Shown: piece by piece, positions 25,781-34,218 of the stretch
Numbering within the stretch: position 1 is the stretch's first letter
Layout: each line of letters starts with the position of its first letter
Assembly (NCBI GenBank): GCA_963708775.1
Contig: CAVPTI010000022.1
Coordinates: 1 to 64,000, forward strand
DNA: 64,000 nucleotides
From: JAGVSR01 sp963708775
GTDB lineage: Bacteria; Pseudomonadota; Alphaproteobacteria; Rhizobiales; Hyphomicrobiaceae
Direction of reading: 5' to 3'
The notes under the pieces: model-generated
The model's input: only the letters and a program-made list of their open reading frames with translations
Databases searched by the model: none
What the model was told of the DNA's origin: nothing
Made by a program: the position numbers and the translations under genes

Positions 25781-26006
25781 AGTTTCCGTTCCGCCCTGCG
25801 TAAACAGCATGGCAAGACGGAGTATCGCCTTTACAGCGTTCAATCACGCAAATGTCACGGGATGACTTGATCAAGCGCAGGCCCCACACTGCGCCCTGGT
25901 CCATAGTTGGTCCGTGAAGCAGCAGCCGCGTGCGCGTCTTTGCCCTTGCTTTGTTTTCCACCCGAAGGCGCGTCGTGTTTTGTGTAACCAGCCTGGGGAG
26001 ACGATA

Positions 26007-26408
26007 ATGACCAGCAAATTGCCGACGCAGCCGGAACTCGATTACGACGCTCTCGAAGCGCGTGCCAAAGCAACGCTCGAGTCGTGGATGACCCTGCAGC
26101 GTCCCGTATTCTCGATGATGACGGAGATTAACGGCCGGCTGATCAACCAAGCGTTTCGTGTCAATCAGGCGTGGCTCGGTTTCATGAGCCGTTGCGTCGA
26201 ACAGGAATTGCAAGCCACACGCCGTCTGATGGGCTGCCGTAACGTCAACGAGCTTTTCATCACCTATCGCGATGTCGTCGATACCGCGCAACGAGAGGTC
26301 CGCCACGAAGTCGAACACCTCTCCCGCGTCAATCGTGAATGCGCTGGCGAAACCGTCGCTGCCTTCCGTGATGGTCTCGAGGAAGCCGCTCACGAACTCC
26401 GCCACTGA
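26007..26408 (+). CDS. Phasin-family protein
   Basis: 133 residues, almost entirely helical, starting MTSKLPTQPELDYDALEARA after a GGGGAGAC ribosome site. NGRLINQAFRVNQAWLGFMS and QELQATRRLMGCRNVNELFI with a RDVVDTAQREVRHEVEHLSR heptad-rich end match the Phasin_2 pattern (helices that coat polyhydroxyalkanoate granules). No signal or membrane segment. Monocistronic between gaps. A second phasin-like protein is encoded at 36189. Confidence 0.72.
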   Translation: MTSKLPTQPELDYDALEARAKATLESWMTLQRPVFSMMTEINGRLINQAFRVNQAWLGFMSRCVEQELQATRRLMGCRNVNELFITYRDVVDTAQREVRHEVEHLSRVNRECAGETVAAFRDGLEEAAHELRH

Positions 26409-26519
26409 GCGGTCCCAATCCCCGCGCAGGGAGGCCGCATCCGCGACAGCGGAGCCACTCCACTCCAGCAGGGCGGCCGGCTCCGCGCCAGCGGAGTTGC
26501 CCTGCGCAATTAAAGATCT

Positions 26520-26789
26520 TCAGTTCAGCCGGAACTCGCCATCGACCGGCTTCAACTCTGCCGGCCCGATCAGCGCCCGGTGGCAAACGGTGACCCTGTA
26601 GAGCAGCCCTTCAAGCTTCGCCTGCCAGAACATCAAAAACCGGTTCAGTTCCGGAAAGCTCGGCGCTTTGTCGTACTCCTGCCAGACGTACTGCTGCAGG
26701 ATCGCCGGGTGATCGGGCAGGCGATAAAGAATGTCGGCGGTCGTTAATCCGAAGCCGTCAATCTGGCGCTGGAAATCCTTCGAGATCAT
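26520..26789 (-). CDS. usg: Usg family protein
   Basis: 89 residues from the ATG at 26789: MISKDFQRQIDGFGLTTADI, LYRLPDHPAILQQYVWQEYD and FPELNRFLMFWQAKLEGLLY. This is the conserved Usg protein of alphaproteobacteria, first noted near trp genes and of unknown function. The frame continues up to 26873 (MRKSHFTG...), so a longer start is possible; the family length supports 26789. It is divergent from groESL. Confidence 0.82.
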   Translation of the reverse strand: MISKDFQRQIDGFGLTTADILYRLPDHPAILQQYVWQEYDKAPSFPELNRFLMFWQAKLEGLLYRVTVCHRALIGPAELKPVDGEFRLN

Positions 26790-26894
26790 GCGCGTGAAGT
26801 CCTCATCAAGGGTCGGCACCCAAGTGTAATTTTTTCCGCGAGTTGCCGTTCCCGTAAAGTGACTTTTGCGCATTAGATAAACAAAATCAGCGCT

Positions 26895-26921
26895 TTAGCA
26901 CTCATCGCAAAAAAGTGCTGC
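26895..26921 (+). promoter_or_regulatory. CIRCE element (HrcA operator), imperfect right arm
   Basis: TTAGCACTC at 26895-26903 is a perfect left arm; nine bases later AAGTGCTGC matches the right arm GAGTGCTAA only in its AGTGCT core. It lies 140 bases upstream of groES, the standard place for HrcA repression of the chaperonin operon. Confidence 0.75.
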
Positions 26922-27060
26922 CAGACCTCTTGAACAGCTACGGACTGTTCCATACATCGCCAGCCGAAACGTGAGCCGGGCCTTGTGCCGGCCCCATGGG
27001 TGGCCACTCGGCGGCATGTTTCACAAACACAACCTGTCGACAGGAAAAAGGAGAAACATC

Positions 27061-27378
27061 ATGTCGTTTCGCCCGCTCCATGACCGCATCGTGGTGAAGC
27101 GGATCACCGCCGATGAGAAGTCCGCCGGCGGCATCATCATCCCCGACACGGCGCAGGAAAAGCCCCAGCAAGGCGAAGTCGTCGCCGTCGGCCCCGGCGC
27201 CCGCAATGAGCGCGGGGAGATCGTGCCGCTCGATGTCAAGGTCGGCGACACCGTGCTCTTCGGCAAGTGGTGCGGCACCGAAGTAAAAATTGATGGGAAG
27301 GACCTTCTCATCATGAAGGAAAGCGATTGTCTGGGCGTTCTCGAGAAGCCCGCATCGAACGTCAAGAAGGCCGCCTGA
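27061..27378 (+). CDS. groES: Co-chaperonin GroES
   Basis: 105 residues of Cpn10: FRPLHDRIVVKRITADEKSA, the mobile loop GGIIIPDTAQEKPQQGEVVA, and GDTVLFGKWCGTEVKIDGKD to DCLGVLE. It caps GroEL with ATP and helps fold cytoplasmic proteins. An AAGGAGA site lies six bases before the ATG. groEL follows after 50 bases in the same operon; both sit behind the CIRCE site. Confidence 0.97.
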   Translation: MSFRPLHDRIVVKRITADEKSAGGIIIPDTAQEKPQQGEVVAVGPGARNERGEIVPLDVKVGDTVLFGKWCGTEVKIDGKDLLIMKESDCLGVLEKPASNVKKAA

Positions 27379-27428
27379 TCGGGGCCTCGTCCACATTCCA
27401 AGTTCACATCTGAATTGGAGAACAAGCC

Positions 27429-29057
27429 ATGTCCGCGAAAGAAGTCCTGTTTGACCAGTCTGCGCGCGAAAAAATGCTGCGCGGCGTCGATATCCTCGCC
27501 GATGCCGTCAAGGTCACGCTCGGCCCGAAGGGACGCAACGTCGTCATCGAAAAGTCCTTCGGCGCGCCGCGTATCACCAAGGATGGCGTCACCGTGGCCA
27601 AGGAGATCGAGCTTTCCGACAAGTTCGAAAACATGGGCGCGCAGATGGTGCGAGAAGTCGCCTCCAAGACGAACGACCTCGCCGGTGACGGAACGACCAC
27701 TGCCACGGTTCTTGCCCAGGGTATCGTCCGCGAAGGCGCAAAGGCCGTCGCTGCCGGCGTCAATCCGATGGACCTGAAACGCGGGATCGATACCGCTGTT
27801 GAAACGATCGTCGCCGAGTTGAAGAAGAACGCCCGCAAGGTCACGAACTCCAGCGAGATCGCCCAGGTCGGCACCATCTCTGCCAACGGTGACGCCGAAA
27901 TCGGCCGCATGCTGGCCGAAGCCATGCAGAAGGTCGGCAATGAAGGCGTGATCACGGTCGAGGAAGCCAAGAGCTTGGAGACCGAACTCGAGGTGGTCGA
28001 GGGTATGCAGTTCGACCGCGGCTACATCTCGCCGTATTTCGTCACCAACGCCGACAAGATGCGTGTTGAACTCGACGATCCTTACATCCTCATTCATGAA
28101 AAGAAGCTGTCGGGCCTGCAGACGATCCTGCCGCTGCTCGAATCTGTTGTGCAGTCCGGCCGTCCGCTGCTCATCGTGGCGGAAGATGTGGAAGGCGAAG
28201 CGCTGGCCACCCTCGTCGTCAATAAGCTGCGCGGCGGCTTGAAAGTCGCAGCCGTCAAGGCTCCGGGCTTCGGTGATCGCCGCAAGGCGATGTTGGAGGA
28301 TATCGCGATCCTCACGGGCGGTCAGACCGTGTCGGAAGATCTCGGGATCAAGCTCGAGAACGTCACGATCAACATGCTCGGTCGCGCCAAGAAGATCGTC
28401 ATCGACAAGGACAACACCACGATCGTCGATGGCTCTGGGAACCGCAAAGACATCGACGCCCGCGTTGCCCAGATCAAGGCGCAGATCGAAGAAACCACCT
28501 CTGACTACGACCGCGAGAAGCTGCAAGAGCGTCTCGCCAAGCTCGCTGGCGGCGTCGCGGTCATCCGCGTCGGCGGCGCAACGGAAATCGAAGTCAAGGA
28601 GCGCAAGGATCGCGTCGATGACGCGATGCATGCCACCCGCGCGGCTGTGGAGGAAGGCATCCTGCCCGGCGGAGGCGTGGCTCTGCTGCGTGCGCTGAAG
28701 GCGCTCGAAGCGCTCACGCCTGCTAACGACGATCAGAAGACCGGCATTCAGATCGTGCGCCGCGCGATCCAGGCCCCGGCTCGTCAGATCGCCACCAACG
28801 CAGGCGAAGACGGCTCGGTCATCGTCGGCAAGATCTTGGAGAAGGGTGATTTCGCCTGGGGCTGGAACGCCCAGTCCGGAGAGTGGGGCGACATGTACGG
28901 CTTCGGCGTCATTGACCCCGCGAAGGTCGTGCGCTGTGCCCTGCAGGATGCCGCCTCCGTCGCCGGTCTCCTGATTACTACCGGCGCCATGATTGCCGAG
29001 AAGCCCAAGAAGGACAGCGCCCCGGCTCTTCCCCCCGGTGGCGGCATGGAATTCTAA
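27429..29057 (+). CDS. groEL: Chaperonin GroEL
   Basis: 542 residues, full-length Cpn60: KVTLGPKGRNVVIEKSFGAP, NDLAGDGTTTATVLAQGIVR with the catalytic Asp (GDGTTT), apical VVEGMQFDRGYISPYFVTNA and the C-terminal INAQSGE-type segment GWNAQSGEWGDMYGFGVIDP. The tail ends APALPPGGGMEF instead of the usual (GGM)n-F repeat, retaining only a short GGGM. Second gene of the groES operon; followed by three tandem hairpin repeats and an intrinsic terminator. Confidence 0.98.
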   Translation: MSAKEVLFDQSAREKMLRGVDILADAVKVTLGPKGRNVVIEKSFGAPRITKDGVTVAKEIELSDKFENMGAQMVREVASKTNDLAGDGTTTATVLAQGIVREGAKAVAAGVNPMDLKRGIDTAVETIVAELKKNARKVTNSSEIAQVGTISANGDAEIGRMLAEAMQKVGNEGVITVEEAKSLETELEVVEGMQFDRGYISPYFVTNADKMRVELDDPYILIHEKKLSGLQTILPLLESVVQSGRPLLIVAEDVEGEALATLVVNKLRGGLKVAAVKAPGFGDRRKAMLEDIAILTGGQTVSEDLGIKLENVTINMLGRAKKIVIDKDNTTIVDGSGNRKDIDARVAQIKAQIEETTSDYDREKLQERLAKLAGGVAVIRVGGATEIEVKERKDRVDDAMHATRAAVEEGILPGGGVALLRALKALEALTPANDDQKTGIQIVRRAIQAPARQIATNAGEDGSVIVGKILEKGDFAWGWNAQSGEWGDMYGFGVIDPAKVVRCALQDAASVAGLLITTGAMIAEKPKKDSAPALPPGGGMEF

Positions 29058-29060
29058 TCC

Positions 29061-29207
29061 CCCGCGCGGCCGGCTCTCCTACTGGAAGGTCGCCGCGCGA
29101 CACGCTTATCACCCGCGCGGCGGCCGGCTCTCCTACTGGAAGGTCGCCGCGCGACATGCTTATCACCCGCGCGGCGGCCGGCTCCCCACAGGGAGTCGCC
29201 GCGCGGC
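29061..29207 (+). repeat. Three tandem hairpin-forming repeats after groEL
   Basis: Units start at 29061 (51 bases), 29112 (54 bases) and 29166 (degenerate). Each begins CCCGCGCGGC(GGC)CGGCTC and ends near GTCGCCGCGCG, so CGCGCGGC at the 5' side pairs with GCCGCGCG at the 3' side (for example 29114-29121 with 29146-29153). The first two are nearly identical through CTCCTACTGGAAGG; the third has CCCACAGGGA in the loop. They begin three bases after the groEL stop. Confidence 0.85.
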
Positions 29208-29235
29208 ACCAATACTGTCCCCGCGGCGCTTTTTT
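29197..29235 (+). terminator. Intrinsic terminator of groESL
   Basis: CGCCGCG (29197-29203) pairs with CGCGGCG (29222-29228), followed by C and six T. The 5' arm is the 3' arm of the third tandem repeat, so terminator and repeat pairing compete. Confidence 0.65.
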
Positions 29236-29364
29236 GTTGATGAGAACAGCACGCGAAGCGACCCAAGAACTCGATCATCGGCGTGTCCGCCCCGAACCCC
29301 CATCATCAGCCGTCAACGCTCGATTAAGCTTGTAATCTCCCCTGCTCATCTCCATTTATGGTTG

Positions 29365-29613
29365 ATGGACATGTTCGATTATCAGGTCCCCGCCGAGGTC
29401 TATGCCAGCCGTGGCCGCGGGGCGACGAAGCGGCCGATGACCTTCTATCGCTTCAAGAGCGCCGCCGAGGCGATCCAGTTCGTGATGGAAAAGTTGCCGC
29501 CTGAGATGCTCATGGGCACCACCATGGAGATTGGCGAAGAGCGTTTTATCGGCAACGACATCAAAAAGCTCTACCACAGCGCGAGCTTCCCCTTGAGCCG
29601 CCCAGTTGCGTGA
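29365..29613 (+). CDS. Small conserved protein of unknown function
   Basis: 82 residues from ATG at 29365 (MDMFDYQVPAEVYASRGRGA). TKRPMTFYRFKSAAEAIQFV, MEKLPPEMLMGTTMEIGEER and FIGNDIKKLYHSASFPL give a compact alpha/beta pattern that I associate with small conserved Hyphomicrobiales proteins without a known role. No signal peptide, so cytoplasmic. It stands alone between groEL and lpxD. Confidence 0.65.
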   Translation: MDMFDYQVPAEVYASRGRGATKRPMTFYRFKSAAEAIQFVMEKLPPEMLMGTTMEIGEERFIGNDIKKLYHSASFPLSRPVA

Positions 29614-29829
29614 GGCCAGTTCCGGGAGGTGTGTCGCCTGATCCGCGGCGCCAGTTCCGCTCAGTCTTTTTCCTGCGATGCACGTCGCGTCCGGATCGGG
29701 TACAATGCCCCCGTCCCGGCTCTTTTGCTTGCGACAAACACAACGACTACAACACCAGCGTATGCGCCTCGTAGCGCCGCGCTTAGTTAACGCCGCAGCG
29801 GGCATCGGCCTCCTGCATTGGAGAGCACG

Positions 29830-30855
29830 ATGCAGCACCCGGGTTTTTTTCATCGGGCCGGGCCGTTCTCGCTGAAAGACATTGCCGCCGCATCCGGCGC
29901 GATCGTCATTGGCGAAGACAGCCGAACCATCGATGACGTACGCCCGCTGCATCTAGCCTCCGAGCGCGACGTTTCATTTTTTGAAAATCGCAAGTATGCG
30001 ACGTTGCTCGGCGCTACCCGCGCCGGCGCATGCATTCTTGCTGCGCGAGATGCTGCGAAAGCTCCGCAAGGCATTTCAATTCTTACGAGCGATGCGCCCT
30101 ACACGGCATTCGCGCGCGTGCTCACGCTGTTCTACGCCGATGCCCTGCGCAGCAAGGCCGCTGCGACCGCCGCTGAAAGCAATGGCGCGCTCGTTCATGC
30201 CAGTGCGCAGATTGCCGACGGAGCAACGGTTGAACCGGGAGCCGTCGTCGGCCGCGAAGCTGTCATCGGCGAAGGTTCGGTGATTTCCGCCGGCGCCGTC
30301 GTCGGTTATCGCGTGGTCATCGGCAAAGACTGCTACATCGGTCCCGGCGCGACGGTCACGCACGCGATCCTCGGCGATGGCGTTATCATTCACGCAGGCG
30401 CCCGCATCGGCCAGGATGGCTTCGGCTTCGCCATGAGCGCCAAAGGCCATCTTAAAGTGCCGCAGATCGGTCGCGTGCTGATCGGTAATGACGTGGAAAT
30501 TGGGGCCAATACCACCATTGATCGCGGCTCGCTCGCCGACACCGTCATTGGCGAAGGCACGAAGATCGATAATCTCGTCCAGATCGCGCATAACGTCATC
30601 ATCGGCAAGCATTGCGTCATTGTCGCCCAGAGTGGCATCGCAGGGTCTGCCGAAATCGGCGACTTCGTCGTGATGGGGGCGCACTCCGGCGTCATTGGCC
30701 ACGTGAAGGTTGGCTCCGGCGCGCAGATCGCTGGCAGCGCGCACGTGAAAGACGATGTGGAACCCGGCGCTCGGATGGGCGGCACTCCGGCTCGTCCGTT
30801 CAAGGAATGGGCCCGCGAAATCGCCGCCATTCGCCAGCTCGCCAGGAAATCCTGA
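29830..30855 (+). CDS. lpxD: UDP-3-O-acylglucosamine N-acyltransferase LpxD
   Basis: 341 residues. The N-terminal uridine-binding domain includes FSLKDIAAASGAIVIGEDSR and LHLASERDVSFFENRKYATL. From about residue 115 hexapeptide repeats form a left-handed beta-helix (GAVVGREAVIGEGSVISAGA, VGYRVVIGKDCYIGPGATVT, RIGQDGFGFAMSAKGH, IDNLVQIAHNVIIGKHCVIV with the catalytic His). It adds a 3-hydroxyacyl chain to the lipid A precursor. The usual bamA-lpxD-fabZ-lpxA neighbours are absent, so this copy is separate from that cluster. The ATG at 29830 is preferred over the TTG at 29818. Confidence 0.93.
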   Translation: MQHPGFFHRAGPFSLKDIAAASGAIVIGEDSRTIDDVRPLHLASERDVSFFENRKYATLLGATRAGACILAARDAAKAPQGISILTSDAPYTAFARVLTLFYADALRSKAAATAAESNGALVHASAQIADGATVEPGAVVGREAVIGEGSVISAGAVVGYRVVIGKDCYIGPGATVTHAILGDGVIIHAGARIGQDGFGFAMSAKGHLKVPQIGRVLIGNDVEIGANTTIDRGSLADTVIGEGTKIDNLVQIAHNVIIGKHCVIVAQSGIAGSAEIGDFVVMGAHSGVIGHVKVGSGAQIAGSAHVKDDVEPGARMGGTPARPFKEWAREIAAIRQLARKS

Positions 30856-31096
30856 CATTCGATTTCCGCTTGAAAAACAAAAACAGCGATTTGCCTTGAA
30901 AAATTCGCAAAAGACGTCTAGATAGCTCAAATCGACTTTTGGCCGGACAACCAGGCCGCAGCTTCTCCCACGCCACTGGCGTCGCCAGAAGTGCGTTCAG
31001 ACCCAACCAAATCATCGAAAATGAGAGCTAGTGGGTGCGTACGCGTGCTTGCTAGCTCGTGAGATTCGTTTTGCCTGACTGAAAAAGGAAACACCC

Positions 31097-31306
31097 ATGA
31101 CACCGGGTACTGTTAAGTTCTACAACTATCAAAAAGGCTTCGGCTTCATCACGCCGGACGCTGGCGGCAAGGATGTATTCGTGCACGCCACCGCTCTCGA
31201 GCGCGCCGGCATGCAGGGCCTGACTGAAGGCCAGAAGGTCAACTTCGATACCGAAGAAGACCGCCGGTCGGGCAAGATTGCAGTCGGCCGGATCGAGGCG
31301 ATCTAA
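31097..31306 (+). CDS. Cold-shock protein (CspA family)
   Basis: 69 residues, a single cold-shock domain with RNP1 KGFGFI (14-19) and RNP2 VFVHA (29-33): MTPGTVKFYNYQKGFGFITP. It binds single-stranded RNA or DNA. The 240-base upstream gap leaves room for a long leader, as is common for cold-regulated csp genes, though I could not identify a defined cold-shock element. A strong terminator follows at 31339. Confidence 0.92.
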   Translation: MTPGTVKFYNYQKGFGFITPDAGGKDVFVHATALERAGMQGLTEGQKVNFDTEEDRRSGKIAVGRIEAI

Positions 31307-31338
31307 AGCCGCCTCTCCTGCAGTCTGCAGCTGAAAGA

Positions 31339-31367
31339 AAGCCGCTCCCTCTGGGAGCGGCTTTTTT
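31339..31367 (+). terminator. Intrinsic terminator of the cold-shock gene
   Basis: AAGCCGCTCCC pairs with GGGAGCGGCTT across a three-base loop (TCT), followed by a T-run: an eleven-pair perfect stem, the clearest terminator in the window. Confidence 0.92.
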
Positions 31368-31477
31368 CGTGCGCCATAGCTTGGCACGCGCCGCAAAAGC
31401 GACATCAGTTCGCCACAACTCCACGGAGTGCCTCTGCTATCTAGCTCCGATCGGAAACATGCGGGAGACGGGGTGGA

Positions 31478-33742
31478 ATGGCGGTTCAGGGCTTGTGGCG
31501 AAGAAGCGCTCGGTTGGTCTTCGCGATGATGTCATGTCTCGCACTAACCCACGAGCCCGCTTCGGCCATCGAATCAGCCGAGGCCGCGACCAAGCCACCA
31601 GTCACGGTGAACATCTTTGTCTCCACCCGCAACGACACTTGCTACGACCGTGGCGATGTCGCCGCGATAACGCGTTTCGCCACCGAAGAGCAGCGCCGCA
31701 TCAACGCCCAGGGTGGCATCGCCGGCCATAAACTCGATCTACGCATACTCGACGACTATCGCGACCAGAACCGCACGACCGCCAGCATGCGCGAAGCTCT
31801 TTCCGATCCCGACAGCGTAGCAATGATTGGCATGTCGAGCTCCGATCGCTCGAAAGCCGTATTTGAAGCAGCCGGGAAGGAGATCAAGCAGAAGAACATC
31901 CCATTCCTGTCCGCCATCTCTGTGAGCAACATCTTCAAAGACTACCCCAACGTTTTCACGATGCGCGCTTCCCAGGATGACGAGCGCCTCCCCGTGCTCG
32001 CGCAGTTCGTCCGACGCTCCGGCTTCCAGCGTCCCGCTTTCGTTGGGATGCGCGACCAGCTGTATTCAACGAGCCTCGCCGACGGCCTCAACCGCGTCAT
32101 GGGCGCCTACATGGTTGCCGATCATCGCGTCACGACGAAGGACGATAAAGCCAACTCTGCCGAGTTCCCCGCCGTCATCGCAGATCTGAAAGAGAAAAAT
32201 CCCGACATCGTGTTCCTCGCCATCGGCACGGATCGCAACGGCGAATTCGTGAAAGCCTTGAAGGACGCTGGCATAACGCCGGCCATCATGCTCACAGGCC
32301 GCATCAACTCTGTGCCGAAGGACATCGCGAGCGATTATCCATCCGCTCTGTTTGAACTCGTATGGGATCGCCTGCCCGATTTGTACAACGCGCGCCTGAT
32401 GCGCCGTATGGCCGGCCAGCCCCCGGAAGATTGGGTATTCGTCGGCGACAAGATACCGGCCGCATCCGGCTGGGCGAACGGCGAATGCAAAGAGCGCGCT
32501 GCAAGCGCAGCAGATAACCCGCTCTCCGATGACAATTTGCGCGCCATCGGCGTCGGCACGCAGTATGCAGACATGCTCGGGATCATCGCGTCTGCTGCCC
32601 GCACGGCAGATCGAGATTCGGATATCAAAAAGCTTCGCTCTCACATCATTGAACACCTAAAGACCACCTATGCCGCCGGCCGCGGGGTCTTCCAGGGTCA
32701 GTTTGAGAACTGGTCGTTCGATCCCCGCACGCGAACGGCAACGCGCACACCGTTCCTCGTGCAATTGGCGCCCGGCATGGGTCGCACTCAGCTCGGCCCG
32801 ATGCAATTCGCCCGCCTCAAGAACGAGAACCTGCGCGCGATCGGCACACAATACCTCGATATCGACCTGATCCGCGTCTTCTCGGTTGATGACAACGAGA
32901 AGACGTTCCACGCCGAATTCTATGTCTCCATGCGCGACGATGGTCTGGAGAATTCGCTCGATCTCGTCGAGTTTTCGAATGCGGTCATCAACCCGCAGAC
33001 CAACGATCGCCAGATCACTGTGCGCACCCTTGCAAACGGCGAGAAGAGCGACGCCTACCCGGACGGCATGAAAATCTATCATGTTTCCGGGCGCTTTCTG
33101 TTCCAGCCCGAGCTTCAAACCTATCCCTTCGATACGCAGCGGTTTGCGATCAACATCCGCCCCAAGCGCGGCGACAAACCCTTCATCGTCCAGCCCCCGC
33201 CGATGGATCTGCGCGATACCGCCGTCGATGCGGACGGATGGGAGCCGAAGGAGCAGTATGTCGGCTATGACGAAGATTTCGTGACGACAATCGATGCCAA
33301 AACCCACCAGCCGAGCATCGTGCCCTTCTACAAGGGATCTTTCGTCTGGATCATGTCGCGCGAGACAACAGATTACTTTCTCCGGGTCGTGGTGCCTCTC
33401 TTGTTCATCATGGCGGTGGCCTACCTTTCGATCTTCATTCCCCTCAACCACTTCGAGGCGATCGTAACGATCCAGGTGACCGCGCTCTTGTCCGCTGTGG
33501 CGCTCTATCTCGCCTTGCCGGCAATCGACAGCGACGGGACCACGCTCTCAGATCGCATCTTCCTGTTCGCCTATTTGGCGGTCACGGTCATGATCGCGAT
33601 TTCGGTTCTGCGCATAAATCCCTATTTCGAGGAACGCCCAAAAGCGCTTCTGGGGCTCACTATAACCCATGTCGTCCTCGTGCCCTTCCTCGCCTTAGCG
33701 ATGGCGATCTACGTCCAACGTGCGAGCATGGGGCTGGGGTGA
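31478..33742 (+). CDS. Periplasmic-binding-protein / pentameric ligand-gated ion channel fusion
   Basis: 754 residues in one open frame. Residues 1 to about 31 are a signal peptide (ending PASA). About 42-415 is a type I periplasmic ligand-binding domain of the branched-chain amino acid/urea receptor kind (RRINAQGGIAGHKLDLRILD, MIGMSSSDRSKAVFEA, FVGMRDQLYSTSLADGLNRV). About 440-630 is a beta-sandwich ending in YPFDTQ (549-554), the signature at the Cys-loop of pentameric ligand-gated channels, here without the cysteines. Four helices follow at about 634-657, 661-685, 692-715 and 725-748; the second begins HFEAIVTIQVTALLSAVAL, with E660 at the -2' filter position of cation channels such as GLIC. 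Inner-membrane channel gated from the periplasm is inferred. Followed 151 bases later by a PepSY-like gene. Confidence 0.88.
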   Translation: MAVQGLWRRSARLVFAMMSCLALTHEPASAIESAEAATKPPVTVNIFVSTRNDTCYDRGDVAAITRFATEEQRRINAQGGIAGHKLDLRILDDYRDQNRTTASMREALSDPDSVAMIGMSSSDRSKAVFEAAGKEIKQKNIPFLSAISVSNIFKDYPNVFTMRASQDDERLPVLAQFVRRSGFQRPAFVGMRDQLYSTSLADGLNRVMGAYMVADHRVTTKDDKANSAEFPAVIADLKEKNPDIVFLAIGTDRNGEFVKALKDAGITPAIMLTGRINSVPKDIASDYPSALFELVWDRLPDLYNARLMRRMAGQPPEDWVFVGDKIPAASGWANGECKERAASAADNPLSDDNLRAIGVGTQYADMLGIIASAARTADRDSDIKKLRSHIIEHLKTTYAAGRGVFQGQFENWSFDPRTRTATRTPFLVQLAPGMGRTQLGPMQFARLKNENLRAIGTQYLDIDLIRVFSVDDNEKTFHAEFYVSMRDDGLENSLDLVEFSNAVINPQTNDRQITVRTLANGEKSDAYPDGMKIYHVSGRFLFQPELQTYPFDTQRFAINIRPKRGDKPFIVQPPPMDLRDTAVDADGWEPKEQYVGYDEDFVTTIDAKTHQPSIVPFYKGSFVWIMSRETTDYFLRVVVPLLFIMAVAYLSIFIPLNHFEAIVTIQVTALLSAVALYLALPAIDSDGTTLSDRIFLFAYLAVTVMIAISVLRINPYFEERPKALLGLTITHVVLVPFLALAMAIYVQRASMGLG

Positions 33743-33893
33743 GCGATTGAGTTCAGCGGGCGGTCTGCATGATGGAGGCGCAGCCTCTCGCCTTACTCTG
33801 GCGGACCCCTACGCATCATTTCGTAACGATGCAGTCGGCGCAACTTTACGGACACGCTTGCGTTCTCCAACCGCAACAAGTGGAGAACTGACT

Positions 33894-34163
33894 ATGAAAT
33901 GGAATCTTGCCGCGCTCGCACTCGGCCTCAGCACTCTAATTGCTTCGCCGACGCTTGCCGATGACGACCGCCCCCCGACCGCCGAAGAGCGCACCAAGAT
34001 CGAAGAGGTCCTGAAGGCCGAAGGCTTCACCGCCTGGAAGGAAATCGAGTTCGACGACAATCGCTGGGAAGTCGACAACGCGACCCACAGCGACGGTAAG
34101 GTCTACGACATCTATCTCAGCGGCAAAGACATGTCGGTTGTGTTCAAGACACTCGACGACTGA
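33894..34163 (+). CDS. Small secreted PepSY-like protein
   Basis: 89 residues: signal peptide MKWNLAALALGLSTLIASPT then LADDD. The mature part PPTAEERTKIEEVLKAEGFT, AWKEIEFDDNRWEVDNATHS and DGKVYDIYLSGKDMSV has the order of PepSY_2 modules (helix then DD..WEV.A....G..Y.V.LD). Periplasmic, possibly a small inhibitor or ligand-binding domain. It follows the receptor-channel gene on the same strand; whether they work together is unknown. Confidence 0.75.
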   Translation: MKWNLAALALGLSTLIASPTLADDDRPPTAEERTKIEEVLKAEGFTAWKEIEFDDNRWEVDNATHSDGKVYDIYLSGKDMSVVFKTLDD

Positions 34164-34187
34164 GACATCCCGCCCGGGTAGCGATAA

Positions 34188-34216
34188 GAAAGACGGCCTG
34201 ACCAGTCGCCTTTTTT
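34188..34216 (+). terminator. Probable terminator after the PepSY-like gene
   Basis: AAGACGGC and GTCGCCTT form an imperfect stem around CTGACCA, followed by TTTTTT. The T-run runs up to the lepA stop on the other strand, so it sits in a convergent gap. Confidence 0.4.
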
Positions 34217-34218
34217 CT

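Noticed and set aside
27021..28631. A 536-codon minus-strand open frame opposite groES/groEL
   Set aside because: It is the mirror of the highly conserved chaperonin coding sequence, has no plausible domain, and is a codon-bias shadow. Similar long mirrors lie opposite mcd (50295-51299 plus), the hydroxylase large subunit (19469-20596 minus) and the ATPase (62419-63624 minus).
29061..29207. Tandem repeats after groEL as a CRISPR array
   Set aside because: The units are contiguous with no unique spacers, are only three, fold as hairpins and lack cas genes nearby.
28993..29364. The open frame running from inside groEL through the tandem repeats into the small gene at 29365
   Set aside because: Upstream codons are dictated by groEL and the repeats; the protein-like part begins at 29365.
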